This document shows, in pieces, positions 26,756-33,698 of a stretch of 64,000 bases of DNA (position 1 is the stretch's first letter; the number at the start of each line of letters is the position of its first letter). This DNA comes from an uncultured Aquimarina sp. (GTDB lineage Bacteria > Bacteroidota > Bacteroidia > Flavobacteriales > Flavobacteriaceae), in assembly GCF_947492405.1 (NCBI RefSeq), contig NZ_CANLMP010000004.1:124001-188000 (forward strand), given 5' to 3'. The notes below the pieces were generated by a model. That model was not told the DNA's origin, did not search any database, and saw nothing but the letters and a program-made list of their open reading frames with translations. A program made the position numbers and the translations under genes.

Positions 26756-27724
26756 TTAGTGTTTGTTTCCTTTATTTATGTGTTTATATGGAAATAATAT
26801 TCTATCAATCATTACAAAAAGTCGATCTTGTAATATCCCTATAACCACTATGATAATTAGTATAGCAAAAGCTTTATCGATTCTACTTTGTCGTTTCGCA
26901 GTCCAGATTAATTCTCCTATTCCACCTCCTTTATTCAACATTTCTACAATGGTGATATACGTCCAGGAAATTGCTGTTAAAACCCGGATATCATCAATAA
27001 TTTTAGAAAAAACGTATGGCATATAAACGGTTCTTATCGTTTGCCATGATGTTGCTCCTAAGGTAAAAACGGTATTGAGATATACATTCTGGACCTCATC
27101 GATCCGCTGGATGACGACCGGTATTAAATACACAATAATACCAAATGCTAAAAAAGATACTTTCATATCACTCCCTAATCCCAACCACATAATAAAAATA
27201 CCTGTTACCGCGGTTAAAGGAATAAAACGATAGGAGTTTATAATCTGACTAAACAACCCTCTAAACAAAGGGATTAATCCTAATAAAAAACCAATAGGTA
27301 TCGATACAAGAATCGCTACTAGGTATCCCAAAAAATTTAATTTGATAGAATAAAAAGTATTTCCTATTACATCATCATTTTGATTCAGATCAGGAAAAGC
27401 TTTGATTACTTTAATTGGTGAAGGTAGTAAAGGATACACCTTGTTTTTCTTAAGTCCGAATGCCGTTAGCTCGTCAAGACTCATTTGTTCCAGAGCATCA
27501 TAACTAGCTACTAAAAGAGAATCATTTTCGTAATATTTCCGTTCACTTTGTGCGATCTTAGAAATGTCAATAGATTCATCTTGTGTAATCACGGAGGTAG
27601 ATAAAACTTCGGCTAATAAAAACCACAACCCAATTAGAATCAAAGCACCAATCACCGTAAGAATGGCTTTATCCTTTGATTCTAAATTTCCTCTAAGTTC
27701 AAACAGTTTTTTGATCCCTACCAT
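26756..27724 (-). CDS. ABC transporter permease with periplasmic insertion
   Basis: 322 residues, a BPD_transp_1 type permease with 6 or more membrane helices. The coupling motif is visible as GATSWQTIRTVYMP (the EAA loop, near residue 224). A roughly 70-residue hydrophilic stretch lies between the first helix (about 22-40) and the second, much longer than in SsuC-type permeases. It overlaps the binding-protein gene by one base, as in tight operons. Confidence 0.8.
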   Translation of the reverse strand: MVGIKKLFELRGNLESKDKAILTVIGALILIGLWFLLAEVLSTSVITQDESIDISKIAQSERKYYENDSLLVASYDALEQMSLDELTAFGLKKNKVYPLLPSPIKVIKAFPDLNQNDDVIGNTFYSIKLNFLGYLVAILVSIPIGFLLGLIPLFRGLFSQIINSYRFIPLTAVTGIFIMWLGLGSDMKVSFLAFGIIVYLIPVVIQRIDEVQNVYLNTVFTLGATSWQTIRTVYMPYVFSKIIDDIRVLTAISWTYITIVEMLNKGGGIGELIWTAKRQSRIDKAFAILIIIVVIGILQDRLFVMIDRILFPYKHINKGNKH

Positions 27725-29271
27725 TAGTCTACAACCAGTTCAAAATCTGTTCTTCTGTTCTTAGACTTACAATCTGCATTTTGATTTCTCTCACATCCAG
27801 GAACTGGTTTATCTGGACCATTTCCTAGGATAATAAATCGGTTTGTTGGCATACTATGCTGCTGGATTAAATAATCTGCAACTGATTGCGCTCTTTTCTT
27901 AGATAATGCTACATTAGGGCCTCTGGATCCAACATTATCTGTATTCCCTTCAATTCGGATACGTGCGTTCGCAAATGCTTTTGCAATTGGTGTAAACTGA
28001 AGATCTATTAATTGCTTGGAGTTTTCATCTAACTGAAACTCTCCTGTTCTAAAGCTAATACTTACTTTTTTAGAAGAAAGTGATTCTTTTTTCTCTAATG
28101 TTTTATCAACTGCAGTAAACTGTTTTTGTTGTTCTGCATTATGAGAATTACCAGATAGCGATGTTTTATTCACCAAGTCTTTTGTAGAAAGTAACCTCCA
28201 GCTTTTTGCACCAGCAGTGCTATATCCAAGAGCATTATATTTCACTTTCATTTTATTATAAAGATCCTCTCCTGTAACACCTGTATAATTTGAATTCAAC
28301 CCAAAGAAATCTTTATTATCTCCGTGAGTAGCTAATCGCACATTGTTTATAGCATCATAACAGAAATCTTCTGGTTGCGACAATCCTTCTGCCAGAATCT
28401 TCGCTGCTTTTCTTTTATTGCTATCAGAATTGTTTAATTCTGAAGCTCCAATCATCCATCCTTCATACAAATCTTGTAATTGTTCCTTATGAGTTTCAAT
28501 AAACTCTTTTTTCGAAACAAATACATCAGCAATAATATGTGTTGCATTTTTAGTACTTTCTAAGACTTTAGACCCTGCTACTTTGGCAACACAATCTGCG
28601 TCATCCGGACTCCAAACTACAGCAGCGTCTACCGTATTACTCTTAAATGAATCTGCTGCATCAATTGCACTTGGCACTTCTACCAATTGAACATCTTTGG
28701 TAGTCATATCACTGGCTTCTAATAACCAAATCAAGAAAGAATGCGATGGCGTCATTGGCGCAACGGCTATTTTCTTTCCTCTAAGATCACTTACTTTATT
28801 GATTCCTCTAGCTGCTACGATCGCATCTCCTCCACGACTCCAATCTGCCTGAAATACCACTTGTGGCTGATATTGAGATAACCCTTCTACTTCTGTCGGG
28901 AATGCATCAATTGTTGCCCACATTAAATCGATAGAACCATTCTTAAAAGCATCTCTAGAAGCATCAAAATCATCAATAACTTCGAAGTTTACCTTAAATC
29001 CATAATCTTTATAGAATCTCGATGCTGTATTCGCTTTGAAGCCTTCATTGAAATACTGCCCTCCAGCATATCCACCCCAAGTTACTACTCCTACATTAAT
29101 GACATCTTTATATCCTTCTTTTGTTTCTCCTTTATCAGAAGAAGAAGTAACTTCTTCTATCTTATCTTTTACAGCTGGATCTCTTAGTTTATTTAATAAA
29201 AAGTATAGTCCTCCAATAATAAGTACTACAATTAAAATTTTTGAAAACGGTGTTAATCTTCCTTTTGCCAT
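27724..29271 (-). CDS. Substrate-binding protein fused to an OmpA-like domain
   Basis: 515 residues. An N-terminal membrane anchor (about residues 8-24) is followed by an NMT1/ABC periplasmic binding domain (GVVTWGGYAGG near residue 60, VVWSPDDADCV near 220) spanning about 55-340. The last 115 residues form an OmpA-family peptidoglycan-binding domain (RIEGNTDNVGSRGPNVALSK with the NTDN/Arg motif). The fusion would tether the binding protein to the cell wall. It is the first transporter gene of the cluster and lies 22 bases downstream of the PspA-like gene. Substrate unknown. Confidence 0.85.
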   Translation of the reverse strand: MAKGRLTPFSKILIVVLIIGGLYFLLNKLRDPAVKDKIEEVTSSSDKGETKEGYKDVINVGVVTWGGYAGGQYFNEGFKANTASRFYKDYGFKVNFEVIDDFDASRDAFKNGSIDLMWATIDAFPTEVEGLSQYQPQVVFQADWSRGGDAIVAARGINKVSDLRGKKIAVAPMTPSHSFLIWLLEASDMTTKDVQLVEVPSAIDAADSFKSNTVDAAVVWSPDDADCVAKVAGSKVLESTKNATHIIADVFVSKKEFIETHKEQLQDLYEGWMIGASELNNSDSNKRKAAKILAEGLSQPEDFCYDAINNVRLATHGDNKDFFGLNSNYTGVTGEDLYNKMKVKYNALGYSTAGAKSWRLLSTKDLVNKTSLSGNSHNAEQQKQFTAVDKTLEKKESLSSKKVSISFRTGEFQLDENSKQLIDLQFTPIAKAFANARIRIEGNTDNVGSRGPNVALSKKRAQSVADYLIQQHSMPTNRFIILGNGPDKPVPGCERNQNADCKSKNRRTDFELVVD

Positions 29272-29293
29272 GATTTTTGATTAGTGTTATTTT

Positions 29294-30307
29294 TTAATCC
29301 TCAAAATTAAATAAGTCTGAGTACTGATTATTTTGGGTTTTAGTTTTAACTATAGGTGCGTCCAGATCTACACTATGCTGATCGTGAACTAACAAGTCTT
29401 TTTGATTTCCGAGGATAAGAGAAACTCCTTCATTCTCCCATTTCTCAAGCAATTCTAATCCTTCTTCCTCGAATATTCCATTCTGTAAGTCAATAGAATC
29501 CATAAAGTTGTTAGACATTTCCATAAAACGTTCCATCTCTCCTATTTTCATACTTACATCGTCAGCGATTGCTTCTAATGCGCGATCAAACATTTCTTTC
29601 TTGTCATTATTTCCGGCTATAATATTCATAGCAGATTTCATTGCAGAATGCCCAGCTCTTACCGCTTTTCTTTCTTGCTCCTTAACCATTACCTGATCTT
29701 CTATATCCTCTAATAAAATCTCGGAATTCTCATACATTTTGACTAAAACTCTATATAGAATTTCCATTTTCTTATAAAGCTCATCTAACTTTATATTAGA
29801 TTCTTTTAGTCTACCAGCTTTTCTGGATTTAAGAATCATAATTCCTTTCTTATCTCTTTCCTTAGCGGCGCTAGCAAGTTTTAGATTATTATTTATGTTC
29901 TTCTTGTTATCATATATAATAGTCTGCAAACGTTTCATCTGTCCTTTTAAAACAGCTATTTGCTTATTCATCTTCTTTAAATTACTATGAAGATCATCAA
30001 TATAACTTTTAAGAATTCCTATAGGGTCAATTTGTATAAAAAGACCTGTTAACCAACGCATAAAAGATTTATACATATAGAAAATAAGGTTTCTCATCTT
30101 AGGATCTAATACGATATATATTAATGCTCCTAACACAGCTAATAAAACTCCTAGGTATAGTGTATTTTCTACAATATTAATTAGAAAAGGAAGTACTTTA
30201 TACAATCCGTATAATCCACCAGCTCCTAAAAGTCCCATAAATAACATCCCGGTTTTACCTTCGGGTCTTTTCCAAAATGTTTTTGGTTTCAATGAGTTGT
30301 TGTCCAT
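29294..30307 (-). CDS. Coiled-coil membrane protein, PspA-related in look
   Basis: 337 residues. Two hydrophobic segments (about 20-40 and 48-68) precede a long helical region (about 100-270; KSYIDDLHSNLKKMNKQIAVL...) with the heptad pattern and rich Lys/Glu content of PspA/IM30 or Vipp1 proteins, but unlike those it is anchored by the two N-terminal helices. The rest is acidic. It precedes the binding-protein gene and follows the 226-residue coiled-coil gene directly (1-base gap). I infer an envelope-stress role; homology to PspA is not proved. Confidence 0.65.
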   Translation of the reverse strand: MDNNSLKPKTFWKRPEGKTGMLFMGLLGAGGLYGLYKVLPFLINIVENTLYLGVLLAVLGALIYIVLDPKMRNLIFYMYKSFMRWLTGLFIQIDPIGILKSYIDDLHSNLKKMNKQIAVLKGQMKRLQTIIYDNKKNINNNLKLASAAKERDKKGIMILKSRKAGRLKESNIKLDELYKKMEILYRVLVKMYENSEILLEDIEDQVMVKEQERKAVRAGHSAMKSAMNIIAGNNDKKEMFDRALEAIADDVSMKIGEMERFMEMSNNFMDSIDLQNGIFEEEGLELLEKWENEGVSLILGNQKDLLVHDQHSVDLDAPIVKTKTQNNQYSDLFNFED

Positions 30308-30988
30308 TTATTTTAAGTATTTCTGCATTTTAACAATATCTTCTTCGAACTGAGCTTTTAGATGACTATAAGATATTTTAAAATCATTTTGTGTTTTATT
30401 AATCTTACTATTACTCTCTTCTACTTTAGCTTTTAAATCACTGATCTGATTTTGGTGTTTTGCAATTTCTTCCGTTAGCTTTTTAATTTGCTCCGATTTT
30501 TCTTTTATGATTGATTCAAACTGAGCAATTTCTCTTTCTCTACCTGATACTTTACTATCAAATTGATTCTTAAAAGCACCTATAAACTGCTCATTTTCTT
30601 TGTCTAAAACTCCAATATAGAAATTAGTTGTTTGTAAAAGCTTATCTAAAGTCACTCCCATTGTTGAAGCTGTCGCAAATGCAGAACGATATTTGGTCGC
30701 TTCATCCATTGGCATTTTCTCCAATGCTTTTAGAGATTTTTTATATTCTAAATAATCAAAACCATCTAGATTATTTTTCTCTATCGCTTGTAATAATTTT
30801 TCAACAATTTTAGTATCCAACACTCCTTCTGAGGAAGAACTTATTGGATTATTAGGAAGCGGTGGTGGTGTCGAAGCAGTTGGCTTTTTATCCGAACTTA
30901 CATCAGCTTTTTCAGTAGATTCAGAAGTCTCTTTATTTTCTTCTTCAGAATCATCTACTATAAATAAGGACTTTAAATTTTTTAGCAT
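30308..30988 (-). CDS. Coiled-coil cytoplasmic protein, 226 residues
   Basis: Not recognised. An acidic, low-complexity N-terminus (DDSEEENKETSESTEKAD, then TPPPLPNNP) is followed by a helical domain (about 65-140) and a long coiled coil (about 150-220, REREIAQFESIIKEKSEQIK). No membrane segment. It is the first gene of the minus-strand cluster with the PspA-like protein next and may be its partner. Confidence 0.6.
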   Translation of the reverse strand: MLKNLKSLFIVDDSEEENKETSESTEKADVSSDKKPTASTPPPLPNNPISSSSEGVLDTKIVEKLLQAIEKNNLDGFDYLEYKKSLKALEKMPMDEATKYRSAFATASTMGVTLDKLLQTTNFYIGVLDKENEQFIGAFKNQFDSKVSGREREIAQFESIIKEKSEQIKKLTEEIAKHQNQISDLKAKVEESNSKINKTQNDFKISYSHLKAQFEEDIVKMQKYLK

Positions 30989-31116
30989 GGTTAGTGAATT
31001 TAAACAAATTTAAAAAAATAAGTGTTTTTAGAAGGACCTAAGATAAGTATTTCCTTATATACCTCTATAATATAGGTATCATCTAGCATCAAAATGTTAC
31101 AATTATTATTTTTCAA

Positions 31117-31620
31117 TCATTTTACTATGCGATCCCAAGCAATTTTAAGTCCAAACAATAAAGCCAAGAAAAACAATAGTAAATATTGAAATCTTCCTAC
31201 GAAGAATACACCAAAAAACATTCGCTGTAAAATATATGTAATTATGAATGTTATCATAATAATTATGAAAAGTCCTGATAATTTTCCAAAACCCGGAATT
31301 CTGGACATCGGGATCGTTTTATTTATAATCACTAAGGTTAAAATCATAGACAACAAAGGAACAAAGTATGTTATTAAGTCTAATTGTAATAGATTAATTT
31401 TAAGAAAGAAAAAACTATATAGTAGTAAAACCAAAGCTAATAAACCCGGTATCGTAACCGTATAAATTAAAATTCCGTAGAAATAATTAATAGGTGGTTT
31501 AAAGTTTGACGGTTTTATAAAAAGTAAACCTATTAATGAAAATGCTATTATTACTGCAAAGTAACCCAATACTAAATTAGGATTATTGCCAAACCAATTG
31601 ATAAAATCTTGTACTGTCAT
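31117..31620 (-). CDS. Hypothetical polytopic membrane protein, 167 residues
   Basis: Not recognised. Five hydrophobic segments make up most of the protein (about residues 15-37, 45-70, 77-97, 108-128, 138-158). It lies 130 bases upstream of the coiled-coil gene on the same strand and its own start is 110 bases downstream (on the opposite side) of the leader C promoter that drives the tRNA array. A part in the stress cluster is possible. Confidence 0.55.
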   Translation of the reverse strand: MTVQDFINWFGNNPNLVLGYFAVIIAFSLIGLLFIKPSNFKPPINYFYGILIYTVTIPGLLALVLLLYSFFFLKINLLQLDLITYFVPLLSMILTLVIINKTIPMSRIPGFGKLSGLFIIIMITFIITYILQRMFFGVFFVGRFQYLLLFFLALLFGLKIAWDRIVK

Positions 31621-31730
31621 TGTAGATAAAAGTACAAATATAGTTTTATATAATGCTATATACTATTGATAGAAAAATCACCTAAAACGATTCTAAACTA
31701 GCTTTATAACCCTAAAAAACACATTCAAAA

Positions 31731-31763
31731 TTTGGATTATACCATCAGATTATCCAATATTTG
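31731..31763 (+). promoter_or_regulatory. Promoter of leader unit C
   Basis: TTTG 31731-31734, 21 bases, AATATTTG 31756-31763, the same geometry as promoter A (TTTG, 21 bases, CATATTTG). Transcription would begin near 31770, just upstream of the possible first ATG at 31772. Confidence 0.65.
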
Positions 31764-31771
31764 TATTAGAA

Positions 31772-31882
31772 ATGACAAAAAATAGATTACATATTATGCC
31801 GAAACCACTGTTTAGTCAGTGTGATTACCGATGGATAGAAGTATCTAATGCCGGTAAAAGGACGCTTTGTAACTATTTTTGA
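31772..31882 (+). CDS. Leader ORF C, 36 (or 28) codons, upstream of the tRNA array
   Basis: In frame from ATG 31772 (or ATG 31796) to TGA 31880-31882. Read from 31772 the 36 codons use all 20 amino acids, including single or double copies of Trp, Cys, His and Met; from 31796 only His is missing. Almost no codon is repeated and many are rare in this AT-rich genome (CCG, CTG, CGA, AGG, ACG, GCC, ATA). GGACGCTTT (31860-31868) near the ORF end equals the 3' arm of the following terminator. It looks like a general tRNA sensor peptide for attenuation. Start choice unresolved because the 5' leader is very short for 31772. Confidence 0.6.
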   Translation: MTKNRLHIMPKPLFSQCDYRWIEVSNAGKRTLCNYF

Positions 31883-31927
31883 CTATTATTTTGATATGAT
31901 TTAAAGATAAAAAAACAGATATAGTAC

Positions 31928-31957
31928 AAGCGTTCAAGAAATTGGACGCTTTTTTTA
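31928..31957 (+). terminator. Intrinsic terminator of leader unit C
   Basis: AAGCGTTC (31928-31935) pairs with GGACGCTT (31944-31951) through one G-U pair, followed by seven T. The same stem sequence is used by terminator A. GGACGCTT inside leader ORF C offers an alternative partner for the 5' arm. Confidence 0.78.
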
Positions 31958-32141
31958 TTAATTTTTTTTGAAAAAATGTTTAAAAGTTAATTAGTACATA
32001 AAAAGTAGTTTTTGGAAAGTAAGCATCAGGGAGACAGACGATTGCAAAAAAATCCAATATTCGTTGAAAAACGGACAGGGATTCCTATATCAAAAAAACA
32101 AACATAACTAATTGATTATCAATAAAATAAATTGAAAAAAA

Positions 32142-32172
32142 TTTGGAGATTAAAAAAATGTTTTGATCTTTG
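32142..32172 (+). promoter_or_regulatory. Promoter of leader unit D
   Basis: TTTG 32142-32145, 19 bases, GATCTTTG 32165-32172, then CATCGCAAT. The AT-rich sequence just upstream is nearly identical to that before promoter B. The frame that opens with a TTG at 32170 lies within the promoter itself and is not the start. Confidence 0.65.
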
Positions 32173-32238
32173 CATCGCAATCACAACGAAACAAAAATAA
32201 ATAGTGATTACGTTATTTACAACAATAAAAAATTAAGA

Positions 32239-32358
32239 ATGATACCGAATAGTTTACAACATAGTTTAACCCGCCTCTTTAGCAAACAAGGAGAATATTG
32301 TTCCGATTGGAATATACATGGTGTCTATTATATAGAAAGGAAACGTATGCGATTATAA
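32239..32358 (+). CDS. Leader ORF D, 39 codons, immediately upstream of the tRNA array
   Basis: ATG 32239 to TAA 32356-32358. The 39-residue peptide starts MIPNSLQHSLTRLFSKQGEY and uses 19 of 20 amino acids (no Ala), with Trp and Cys present and the rare codons CGC, CTC, CGA, AGG and CGT. Within codons 12-15, CGCCTCTTT (32272-32280) can pair with the terminator 5' arm AAAGGCG with a single bulged base. A terminator follows 25 bases after the stop, and the first tRNA of the array begins 170 bases further on. Same architecture as leader B. Confidence 0.6.
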   Translation: MIPNSLQHSLTRLFSKQGEYCSDWNIHGVYYIERKRMRL

Positions 32359-32383
32359 ACCGACATACAACCACAAGATATAT

Positions 32384-32412
32384 AAAGGCGCCCGAATAAG
32401 GCGCCTTTTTTT
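32384..32412 (+). terminator. Intrinsic terminator of leader unit D
   Basis: AAAGGCGCC (32384-32392) and GGCGCCTTT (32400-32408) form a 9-bp stem around CGAATAA with a T-run. It is the last barrier before the tRNA array. Confidence 0.85.
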
Positions 32413-32584
32413 ATGAGTAAAACTTTGCTTTGAAAATCCACTTTTGTGGATTACACAAAGAAAATAGTTGAACTCATCCTGCTGAAAAGTGGGATCCCAA
32501 AAACTAACATTCTGATTTCTAAAACTTTTTATGTTTTAATTAAAGATGATAGTATTAGTTCATTGACATACTGAAAACCAAAAT

Positions 32585-32657
32585 TGACACGTAGCTTAAC
32601 TGGAAAAGCACTCGACTTTTAATCGAGATGATGTGGGTTCAAATCCCTCTGTGTCAA
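32585..32657 (+). tRNA. tRNA-Lys (TTT)
   Basis: Full cloverleaf: acceptor TGACACG/TGTGTCA, D-stem GCTT/AAGC, anticodon arm CTCGA-CTTTTAA-TCGAG giving anticodon TTT, T-arm GTGGG-TTCAAAT-CCCTC with one mismatch, discriminator A, no encoded CCA. First gene of the array and of normal form. Confidence 0.85.
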
Positions 32658-32663
32658 CTTTAA

Positions 32664-32750
32664 GGAAGAGCAAGCCAATTGGCGGTGGCCGCAGTCTTGA
32701 AAACTGTTAGGAGCTAATGACTCGTGTGGGTTCGACTCCCACTTCTTCCG
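32664..32750 (+). tRNA. tRNA-Ser (TGA)
   Basis: Acceptor GGAAGAG/TTCTTCC, anticodon arm GCAGT-CTTGAAA-ACTGT (TGA), long variable arm GGAG/CTC, T-arm GTGGG-TTCGACT-CCCAC, discriminator G as usual for serine. Normal class II tRNA. Confidence 0.88.
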
Positions 32751-32754
32751 CTTC

Positions 32755-32882
32755 GGAGGATAGGCAAATATTGGTTTGTTGCGCTTGTCTGCTAAACAGG
32801 TCTGCATAACAGCAGTGAAGGTTCCCTGCCCGACACAGTTTTTAGAAAATAGGTTGGCAGGCGGGAAGTCCTTTGTCCTCCG
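32755..32882 (+). tRNA. tRNA-Ser (GCT) with a 41-base insertion in the T-loop
   Basis: Acceptor GGAGGAT/GTCCTCC, discriminator G, anticodon arm CTTGT-CTGCTAA-ACAGG (GCT) and a variable stem CTGC/GCAG identify tRNA-Ser. The T-stem 5' strand GAAGG (32817-32821) and 3' strand CCTTT (32870-32874) are separated by TTC, 41 extra bases (32825-32865) and AAGT. Removing the 41 bases restores the canonical 7-base T-loop TTCAAGT. The insertion has complementary ends (CCTGCC and GGCAGG), so it forms a hairpin; it also resembles a genomic palindromic repeat. Without removal the tRNA should be inactive. Confidence 0.7.
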
Positions 32883-32926
32883 CTTTCCAATTCAGAATTA
32901 TGAATTCATAATTCTGAATTAATAAA

Positions 32927-32999
32927 GACAAGATGGCTGAATGGCAAAGGCAACGGAATGCAAATCCGTCTTTTATGAGTTCGAATCTCATTCTTGTCT
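32927..32999 (+). tRNA. tRNA-Cys (GCA)
   Basis: Acceptor GACAAGA/TCTTGTC, anticodon arm ACGGA-ATGCAAA-TCCGT, T-arm ATGAG-TTCGAAT-CTCAT, discriminator T. The spacer before it carries the palindrome TTCAGAATTATGAATTC...AATTCTGAA. Confidence 0.85.
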
Positions 33000-33012
33000 C
33001 AATCCCGAAAAA

Positions 33013-33094
33013 GGGAATTCGTTGGAGTTGGAGAGCCAGGGCAGTCTGTAAAACTGTTGCGAAAGCTGAATAGGTTCGAATCCTATAATTCCCA
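33013..33094 (+). tRNA. tRNA-Tyr (GTA)
   Basis: Acceptor GGGAATT/AATTCCC, D-stem TTGG/CCAG, anticodon arm GCAGT-CTGTAAA-ACTGT (GTA), class II variable arm, T-arm ATAGG-TTCGAAT-CCTAT, discriminator A. Normal form. Confidence 0.88.
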
Positions 33095-33107
33095 CTAAAA
33101 TTATAAA

Positions 33108-33178
33108 GCGTTTGTAGTGTAAAGGTAGCACGCAGGTCTCCAAAACCTTTAGTCTGGGTTCAAATCCTGGTAAACGCG
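33108..33178 (+). tRNA. tRNA-Trp (CCA)
   Basis: Acceptor GCGTTTG/TAAACGC, D-stem GTGT/GCAC, anticodon loop CTCCAAA (CCA), T-arm CTGGG-TTCAAAT-CCTGG with two wobble pairs, discriminator G. The anticodon stem has one terminal mismatch. Confidence 0.82.
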
Positions 33179-33230
33179 CAAAATTAAATACTGATTATGT
33201 ATTAAAAGATTCCCGTCTTCACGGGAATAT

Positions 33231-33303
33231 AGTATCGTAGCACAGTGGCTAGTGCACCCGACTGTCTCTCGGAAGGTCGCGGGTTCGAATCCCGTCGGTA
33301 CTG
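33231..33303 (+). tRNA. tRNA-Asp (GTC)-like
   Basis: Acceptor AGTATCG/CGGTACT, D-arm GCAC/GTGC, anticodon arm CCCGA-CTGTCTC-TCGGA (GTC), T-arm GCGGG-TTCGAAT-CCCGT, discriminator G. The A1-T72 pair is unusual for tRNA-Asp, position 37 is T instead of a purine, and the outer anticodon-stem pair is mismatched, so it is divergent. A palindromic repeat (TTCCCGTCTTCACGGGAA) lies just upstream. Confidence 0.72.
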
Positions 33304-33368
33304 CAAAGCAGGACTCGGGATGAGAAGTTTATCCTGAGCTAGGTCGAAGGGAATCCCGTCGGTACTGC
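33287..33368 (+). repeat. 18-base direct repeat flanking a 46-base insert after tRNA-Asp
   Basis: GAATCCCGTCGGTACTGC occurs at 33287-33304 (the 3' end of tRNA-Asp) and again at 33351-33368. Between them lie 46 bases with the interspersed repeat core TATCCTGAGCTAGGTCGAAG. This looks like a repeat insertion accompanied by duplication of the tRNA end. Confidence 0.65.
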
Positions 33369-33373
33369 TATAT

Positions 33374-33448
33374 CTGAGAAGATAACGGTGGTTTTGTTTA
33401 CTCGCCTTGGACGCGAGAGGTCGTCCCGCCATAGCGGGACTTCTCAGA
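33374..33448 (+). tRNA. tRNA-Pro (TGG)-like with replaced T-arm
   Basis: Acceptor CTGAGAA/TTCTCAG (7 perfect pairs), anticodon arm CTCGC-CTTGGAC-GCGAG (TGG) and discriminator A support a proline tRNA. In the T-arm position stands GTCCCGCCATAGCGGGAC, a palindrome of the genome's interspersed repeat type with no TTC loop, and the D-stem is only AAC/GTT. Such a molecule may not fold or be charged normally. Confidence 0.6.
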
Positions 33449-33454
33449 CAAATT

Positions 33455-33526
33455 GCTCTATTAGCATAGTGGTTAGTGCTCCCGGCTTTCTACCGGAAGA
33501 CAAGGGTTCGATTCCCTTATAGAGTA
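33455..33526 (+). tRNA. tRNA-Glu (TTC)
   Basis: Acceptor GCTCTAT/ATAGAGT with a G-T first pair, D-arm GCAT/GTGC, anticodon arm CCCGG-CTTTCTA-CCGGA (TTC) with a mismatched outer pair, T-arm AAGGG-TTCGATT-CCCTT, discriminator A. Confidence 0.78.
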
Positions 33527-33536
33527 CAATTTTAAT

Positions 33537-33609
33537 GCAGGAATGGCGGAACGGCATACGCGCTTGACTTAGAATCAAGATCTTGAGAGTTCGAATCTCT
33601 CTTCCTGTA
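33537..33609 (+). tRNA. tRNA with Leu anticodon TAG and short variable loop
   Basis: Acceptor GCAGGAA/TTCCTGT, anticodon arm CTTGA-CTTAGAA-TCAAG (TAG), T-arm GAGAG-TTCGAAT-CTCTC, discriminator A. The variable region is only ATCTT. Bacterial tRNA-Leu is class II with a long variable arm, so this gene is atypical and may not be charged with leucine by the host enzyme. Confidence 0.72.
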
Positions 33610-33698
33610 CTAATACCATTTACATTTTGAATTTACCGCAATAAAATACTCTTTTTTGCCAATGCTTTAGAATAAATTCAAAGTGCAAAAGGTATAAT

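Noticed and set aside
32170-32358. 62-codon ORF starting with TTG at 32170
   Set aside because: The start lies inside the predicted promoter (GATCTTTG). Leader ORF D beginning at ATG 32239 in the same frame is the better reading.
32619-33432. Minus-strand ORFs of 62 and 76 codons across the tRNA genes
   Set aside because: They are complements of conserved tRNA sequence and have no start-site support.
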